Origin: Molossus alvarezi
Taxonomy: Eukaryota; Chordata; Mammalia; Chiroptera; Molossidae
Length of the DNA stretch: 64,000 nucleotides
Direction: 5' to 3'
Assembly (NCBI GenBank): GCA_037176705.1
Contig: CM073896.1
Coordinates: 21,960,708-22,024,707 of the forward strand
The notes below the pieces were generated by a model. It was not told the DNA's origin. It made no database searches and was given only the letters and a program-made list of their open reading frames with translations. Numbering within the stretch: the first letter of the stretch is position 1; the number at the start of each line of letters is the position of its first letter. A program made the position numbers and the translations under genes. Positions 58,338 to 64,000 of the stretch are shown here, in pieces.

Positions 58338-58733
58338 ATTAAATTTTAATTAAATGTATTGGGGTGACATTGGTTAATAATTATATAGGTTTCTAGTGTA
58401 CAGTTCTACAAAATATCATCTGAATGTTATATTGTGCCCACCATACATAACCCCTATACCCTTTAATACTCCATATTTCCTTTCCCTCTGGTAACCACCT
58501 TACTTCTGTCTTTGTCCATGAGTTTTCTTTGTTTGTTTTTCTGGTTTGTTCATTTGTTGCTTTCAGTTTTATATCCCACATATGGGTGAAATTATATGCT
58601 TCTTAATTTTTTTTTGTCTGACATATTTTAGTTAGCATGATATTCTCAGGATCCATCTATGTTATGGCAAATGACAGTATTTCATCTTTTCTTTTGGTTG
58701 AATAGTATTTCACTGTATATGTAACACATCTAC
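58338..58733 (-). mobile_element. Old L1 3' end, antisense
   Basis: 'tattggggtgacattggttaataattatataggtttc', 'atattgtgcccaccatacataacc' and 'gttgaatagtatttcactgta' are reversed L1 3'UTR and ORF2 end. It is close in content to the 16960-17865 fragment. Confidence 0.75.
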
Positions 58734-59271
58734 TTTTTTTTTTTTTTTTTTTTGATATATCTTTATTGTTGAAAGTAGTACAGGTGCCCGTCCTTTTTTG
58801 CCCCGTTGACATTAATTACCCTCCTCCCTCCAGTTCCCTACACTCTGCCTTCCCCACATTGTTGTCTTTGTCCATTAGTTATGCATACAAGTTATTTGGT
58901 TTATCTCTTCATATTCTCCCTTATTTATGTTCATTTTATTCCATATATAAGTGAGATCATGTGGTATTTGTCTTTCTCTGATGGGCTTATTTTGCTCAGC
59001 ATAATACTCTCCAGGTCCATCCATGTTGTCTCAAAGGATAAGAGATCTTTCTTTCTTACAGCTGCCTAGTACTCCAGTGTGTATATGTACCACAGCTTTG
59101 TTATCCATTCATCTACTGACAGACACTTTGGCTGTTTCCAGATCTTAGCTACTGTAAATAGTGCAGCTATGAACATGGGAGTGCATATATTCTTTCTGAT
59201 TGGTATTGAAGGATTCTGAGGATATATTCTTAGTGGAATCACTGGGTCAAATGGCAGTTCTGTTTTTAATA

Positions 59272-59367
59272 TTTTTGGGGGGTTATGTGCCTCTAGCAGG
59301 AAACGAACCCGTGACTATTTGGTCCCCAGGCCAATGCTCCAACCACTGAGCCAAACTGGCCAGGGCT
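59272..59367 (-). mobile_element. Head-only SINE (tRNA-like part plus short tail)
   Basis: Within the L1, between 'agttctgtttttaa' and 'gttaattttttgagg', lies only the head of an 'acgtacc'-class SINE in reverse. It runs from 'ggggttatgtgcctctagcagg' to 'ctgagccaaactggccagggc'. The flanks look like a diverged duplication of the L1 'ctatttttaattttttg' stretch. It stops at nearly the same head position as the 42.97-kb copy. Confidence 0.8.
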
Positions 59368-60698
59368 ATTGTTAATTTTTTGAGGAAACTCCACATTGTT
59401 TTTTATAGTGGCCGGCACCAGTCTGCATTCCCACCAGCAGTGTACTAGAGTCCTCTTTTCTCCATACCCTCACCAGCACATGTTTGAAGACTTGTTTTGG
59501 TAGTCATTCTGATAGGTGTGAGGGATATCTCATAGTTGCTTTAATTTGCTTCTCTCTGACGATTAGTGACATTGAGCATTTTTTCATATGTCTCTTGGCC
59601 ATTTGTATGTCATCTTTGGAGAAATGTCTTTTCAGTCTCTGCTCATTTTTTAATTGGATTGTTTGTCTTCCTTTTGTTGAGCTGTATTTGTACTTTATAT
59701 ATTTTGGATATTAAGCCTTTATCCAAAGTATCATTGGAAAATATGTTTTCCCATAAAGTGGATTGCCTTTTCATTTTAATGCTGGGGTTTCTTTTGTTGT
59801 GCAGAAAATTTTAGTGTGATGTAGTCCCATTTATTAATTTTTTGTTGTTGTTGTTTCTCTTGTCCTAGGTGATGTATTGGTGAAAATTCTGCTATATGTG
59901 ATGTCTGAGATTTTGCTGCCTACATTTTCTTCTAGGACTTTTATGGTTTCACAGCTTACATTCAAGTCTTTTATCCATTTTAGGTTTATTCTTGTGTATG
60001 GTATATATTGGCCTTCTAGTTTAATTTTTTTTTTTTTTGCATGTACTTATCCAACTTCCCCAACATCATTTATTAAAGAGACTGTTTTTACTCCATTGTA
60101 TGCTCTTGCCTCCTTTGTCATACTAATTGAGCATGATGTCTTTGGATGATCTCTGAATTCTCTGCTCTATTCCATTGATCTAGATACCTGTTTTTCTGGC
60201 AATACCAGGCTGTTCTGATTGCAATGACTTTGTAGTATAACCTGATATCTGGTATTGTGATCCTTTCAACTTTGTTTTTCTTTTTCAAGAATGCTGTGGA
60301 TATCTGAGGTCTTTTTTGGCTCCATATAAACTTTTGGAGTATCTGTTCTAGATCTGTGAAATATGCTGTTGGTATTTAATAGAAATTAATTGAATCCATA
60401 GATTGCTTTGGGTAGTAGGGACATTTTAATTATGTTGATTCTTCCAATCCATGAACATAGTATATGTTTCCACTTTTTTATATCTTCCTCCATTTATTTT
60501 TTCAATGTCTTATAGTTTTCTGAGAACTGGTCTTGGATGAGCTTATTCCTAGGTATCGTAATTATTTTGTTGCACTGGTAAATGGCATTCTTTTTTTTTT
60601 TTAGTTTCCCTTTCTAAGAGTTCATTATGGGTGTATAAAAATGTCATTGATTTATGGATGTTAATTTTGTATCCTCCTACTTTATTTATTAAATCTAA

Positions 60699-60727
60699 TT
60701 GTTTGTTTGTTTGTTTGTTTGTTTTTT
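60699..60727. repeat. (GTTT)n microsatellite within L1
   Basis: Six or so GTTT units inside antisense ORF2. Confidence 0.9.
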
Positions 60728-61145
60728 TGATGGAGTCTTTAGGGTTTTCTATGTATAATATTATGTCATTTGCAAATAATGACAGTTTCACTTTCTCATT
60801 TCAAATTTGGATACCTTTTATTTTTCTTCTTTTCTCATTGCTGTGGCTAAGACTTCCAGCACTATGTTGAATAAGAGTGATGAAAGCAGACATCCCTGTC
60901 TTGTCCCTGTTCTTAAGGGAAATGTTTTTAGTTTTTGCCTATTGAGAGTAATGTTAGCTATAGGTTTGTCATATAAGGCCTTTTTTATTGAGATATGATT
61001 TCTCTAATCCTACTTTGGTGAGAGTTTTTATCAGAAATGGGTGCTGGATTTTGTCAAATTCTTTTTAAGCATCTATTGATATCATCATATACTTTTTATC
61101 TTTTATTTTGTGTATGTAGTGTATCACATTTATTGATTAAGCAAA

Positions 61146-61770
61146 TATTGTATGTAATATTTCTTCTATAATGCTTAGCACTCTTGTCTGGTTACTAGCA
61201 CTTTTATGGATGTATTCCTTTTGCCTTTATGCCCCTCATTTGTGAAAATTTGGAATAAAGGAGGGAGACACTTGAGTGCTATTACTCTGTCAGGTTGAGC
61301 TAGAAGTCTTAATTTATTTTCTAACTAAGGTGACATATATCTGGTATGCATTTTTTCTTGAATTTTGAGTATAGTTGTAATATCAATTGTTCCCTGCCCT
61401 TGAAAGAAAAGGTGTTCAGAGTTGGCAAATAAAATGACAAGACTTCACAGAGAAGGCTCTGACCTTTTAAAAATTTAATAATCTTTCCAAATATAAATTG
61501 TGGATTTTTTTTCAAAAGTAGCATGCATACTTATTGATATAGTTTAGCAGTATCCAGTAAACATCCAAAAGATAAAATATGTGTATTTTATTATTAAGTT
61601 GAATAATGGACATGCATTCTAAAAGAGGATTTACCAGGCAAAGAACAAGTTTTTATAATATTATTAGTAATTATTAATATAGTAGCCTTAATAACTTTTT
61701 CGCTCAGTGATGACATGCTATCCTTTCACATTCTAATAAGTAGTCAACATAATGACAGCCCAAGTCAGCT
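61146..61770. other. Unique sequence, nothing recognised
   Basis: AT-rich, no supported feature. Confidence 0.4.
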
Positions 61771-61900
61771 TAAATTTACATAAATTTATTGAATGCCTCA
61801 TATGTCCGAGACATTGTGCTAGATGACATGAAGAAAATAAGGAGGAGAGCATTTAAGATCTTGCTCCCCAGCGTGTCAGCAGTTTGTTGAAATAAACTAA
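61771..61900 (+). repeat. Ancient L2/MIR-type remnant
   Basis: 'aatttattgaatgcctcatatgtccgagacattgtgctagatgacatgaag' follows the widespread 'tttattgagtgcctactatgtgccaggcactgtgctaga' block of old mammalian repeats. Confidence 0.45.
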
Positions 61901-62187
61901 TTAAATTTTTTTAAAAAAAAGAATATAAAGAGGAAAAACGGTAGCTCTTATGTGAATAGAGTTTACATTCAAGGTCAGAGAGCTGGATACATGCATATAT
62001 TTTTTTAAGGAAGAATTAATAAATACTGAATGTATATTTATTTCCAAAGCTCGTGCTCTCTGTCTCTCCCTCTCTCTTTACTTCATTGAAGTAAATAGAG
62101 GTAAAGAAATAATCCAAGGGGTCATAAAAAATGGCCCAAATGCAATAGGCAGAGATGCATGATACAAAAGTGTGTAGAAAAATAAGT

Positions 62188-62401
62188 CCGGCTGGTGTGG
62201 CTCAGTGCTTGAGCATCAACCCGTGCACCAAGAGGTCACCAGTTCAATTCCTGGTCAGGACACATGCCCAGGTTGTGGGCCAAATCCCCAGTGGGGGGCA
62301 TGCAGGAGGTGGCCAATCAATGTTCTCTCTCATCGATGTTTCTATCTCTCTCTCCCTCTCACTTCTTCTCTCTTCAAAGTATCAATAAAGAAAAAAAAAT
62401 T
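62188..62401 (+). mobile_element. Ves-type SINE, 'acatgccc' class
   Basis: Sense copy: 'ccggctggtgtggctcagtgc', 'tggtcaggacacatgcccagg', 'gtatcaataaagaaaaaaaaa'. A long duplication of 23 bp with one mismatch flanks it (62165-62187, 62402-62424; core CAAAAGTGTGTAGA). Confidence 0.95.
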
Positions 62402-62424
62402 CAAAAGTGTGTAGAGAAATAAGT

Positions 62425-63524
62425 TGAATAAAGGCATTGCTTTAGGGATCCGAAACACTTTATAGAATGAGAGGGACACCTGCTGACTGTATAGCAATCT
62501 GCCTTATCTTTTAGCTCTTTCTATCTTCCAACTTCCCTCCCCATGAAAAGGAATGCAGACTCTTTAGAAAATTAAATGTTACACCTTCAGTATAGTTTTC
62601 ATACATAGCATTTGAGCATTAAGAATAATGCCTTAGTGAGCCATTGTATGCTGTAAGAGCAATAAATGTTGCGAACTTGACTCAGAGGGGAAAAGGCTCT
62701 TCAGAGAAACTTTAAAACTTTCTAAGTTCAGAACCTATTTTTTCGATGTTTAAACGGGAATAAAATCCCAGAGGAAAGAAACCAAAATAAATAAATCAAT
62801 GAGAAGGTGGAAAAAAATAGTGGACCAGCTTTAAGATGGAACAAGGAGCTTGGCAATTTGATCAGTTCGGTTTACTGAGCATACACAATGCCAAATATGA
62901 ACAAACGCAGCAGGTTAAGGACAGCAAACTTCAAGCTATTTGACAAAAGATGCCAGCAGAGGAATGTTTATTATAAAGTGAATGGAGCTGTAATTTAAAG
63001 GTATTTCATATCTGTGGTCTCCTTCCAGGGCCTCAGTCGGGGCTCTATCAATGTGTTTATATGATCATATATCTTGAAAATTTGCAAAAGTAAATTACTT
63101 TAATCAAAGATAGTTAAGATCACTGTCTCTTCTTTCCAATGTGTTCTTGGTCACAGGCTTCTTCCTGTCAAGTCAGGCAACTTTGGAGTGGCCTCAGTCC
63201 TTACTGGGATCTAGGTAGGTGAATGCTGAGTTGCATACTTTTTATTTTAGAGGGAGAGTATCTATGATTTTCAGTTGCATCTTTGTAGGGTAATTATTTT
63301 ATATTTAGTCTCGTTGCTAAATACTCACTACCTGTTGTATCAACTCAATTTTGTATCCACTTTTTTGTTTGTAATTATATTTTATTTTGTTTAAAAAGTG
63401 TCCCCAGAATTGTATAAGCTTATTGATCCACACAACCCTGGATTAAACACAATTTCTGAAATAGTAAAGTTGATAACTGACTTGGAAGCAAAGAACAGAT
63501 CCCAAGAAAGCAATAGTGTATAAA
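62425..63524. other. Unique sequence, nothing recognised
   Basis: About 1.1 kb without a recognised repeat, RNA gene or open frame. Confidence 0.45.
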
Positions 63525-63538
63525 AACTGACACAATGT

Positions 63539-63751
63539 GCCCTGTAAATGTGGCTCAGTTTTTGAGCATAGACCCATCAACTAAGAGGTCGCAGGTTCGA
63601 TTCCCAGTTAGGGCACATGCCCAGGTTGTGAGCCAAATCCCCAGTGGGGGGCGTGCAGGAGGCGTCCAACTGATGTTCTCTCTCATCAATATTTCTGTCT
63701 CTCTCTCCCTCTCCCTTCCTCTCTTTAAAATCAATAAAGAAAAAAATTTTT
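63539..63751 (+). mobile_element. Ves-type SINE, 'acatgccc' class
   Basis: Sense copy: 'gccctgtaaatgtggctcag', 'cagttagggcacatgcccagg', 'aaaatcaataaagaaaaaaa'. Imperfect flanks AACTGACACAATGT / AATGATACAACATG. Confidence 0.9.
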
Positions 63752-63766
63752 AAATGATACAACATG

Positions 63767-64000
63767 AAAGTATTAATAATTCTGGGTTGGAAATAAAGAG
63801 ACCTAACTTTTTGTTCCAGACTGTATAATTGGCATAATTTAATATAATAGGCATAATGATTTAATCTCTTTAGACTTTAATTGTATTATCTATAAAAGTA
63901 AAAACTTAAATCTAGTTTATAATTCCCTAACACCAATCCTTGAGTATTTATTTAAAATTAAGTTTTTAGAAACTTTTCATTCACTCACACATGACTAGAA
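63767..64000. other. Unique sequence, nothing recognised
   Basis: No supported feature to the end of the window. Confidence 0.4.

Larger units (their letters stand above)
58734..61145 (-). mobile_element. 5'-truncated L1, antisense (2.4 kb)
   Basis: A T20 run (58734-58753) is followed by reversed 3'UTR and ORF2 back to the RT region: 'gctcagcataatactctccagg', 'ctgggtcaaatggcagttctg', 'ttttttaattggattgtttgtc' and 'gtgtatcacatttattgatt'. The minus-strand piece 60549-60791 carries the RT catalytic box as L-F-A-N-D in place of F-A-D-D, so the active-site Asp is lost. Several frameshifts follow. GTAACACATCTAC beside the T run and GTATCACATTTAT near the far end are weakly alike and may be coincidental. 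A head-only SINE is inserted near 59270-59367. Confidence 0.85.

Noticed and set aside
26543..63751. tRNA genes at SINE heads (A and B box-like 'tggctcag' and 'ggttcgattcc')
   Set aside because: The heads are tRNA-derived parts of SINEs with a body and tail; no complete cloverleaf with its own flanks is seen.
1..64000. CRISPR array, operon, riboswitch or other prokaryotic feature
   Set aside because: All repeats are eukaryotic interspersed or simple repeats; there are no evenly spaced direct repeats with unique spacers and no dense coding.
1..64000. HeliBat-type Helitrons and piggyBac elements expected in vesper bats
   Set aside because: I looked for their typical end sequences and saw none; this is only a by-eye negative.

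Overview
This is a stretch of mammalian nuclear DNA from a bat, most likely a microbat. It is AT-rich, and I see no intact protein-coding gene. About 25 copies of a tRNA-headed SINE of the bat Ves type are present, most with target-site duplications (TSDs). Both common layouts occur: one with a 'gggcacatgccc' core and an AATAAA tail, the other with a 'gggcacgtacctcggttgc' core and a 'gtgaggattaa' tail. L1 LINEs of several ages fill much of the rest, and MIR, L3/CR1-like and LTR remnants form the oldest layer. A short hAT element close to the SPIN family at 3.3 kb also fits a bat genome. I saw no HeliBat-type Helitron, so I do not commit to Vespertilionidae. Species and chromosome cannot be read from the window.

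Layout. 0-3.3 kb: a MIR, then two LTR-like segments on the minus strand and the SPIN-like element. 3.7-10.8 kb: an old L1 split by a nearly full-length younger L1 whose ORF1 and ORF2 are both broken. 10.8-11.2 kb: a 5'-truncated processed pseudogene of ribosomal protein S23 (minus strand). 11.2-22.5 kb: old L1 fragments in both orientations carrying three younger 5'-truncated L1 insertions with clear TSDs, ending at a MaLR-like LTR. 23.24-23.58 kb: an isolated CpG-rich patch. 24-31.9 kb: an L3/CR1-like remnant, a run of SINEs and a stack of old L1/HAL1 3' ends. 33.7-37.7 kb: an old L1 carrying a twin-primed (5'-inverted) L1, an LTR-like insert and two SINEs. 38-57.8 kb: mostly unique sequence with SINEs, MIRs, another LTR-like segment, a 200-nt pure purine tract at 54.1 kb and a repeat-poor, TAAT-rich stretch at 54.4-56.3 kb. 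57.8-61.1 kb: two adjacent SINEs and two antisense L1s. 61.1-64 kb: unique sequence and two SINEs.

No operon-like or cooperative gene system is visible. What links the parts is nested retrotransposition: L1 machinery accounts for the L1 copies, the SINEs (A-rich tails and TSDs) and probably the RPS23 pseudogene. I found no previously undescribed biological system. The items most worth checking are the SPIN-like element, the twin-primed L1 with its nested insert, the head-only SINE copies, the CpG-rich patch and the repeat-poor 54-56 kb stretch. Repeat names rest on remembered consensus patterns; no database was searched.
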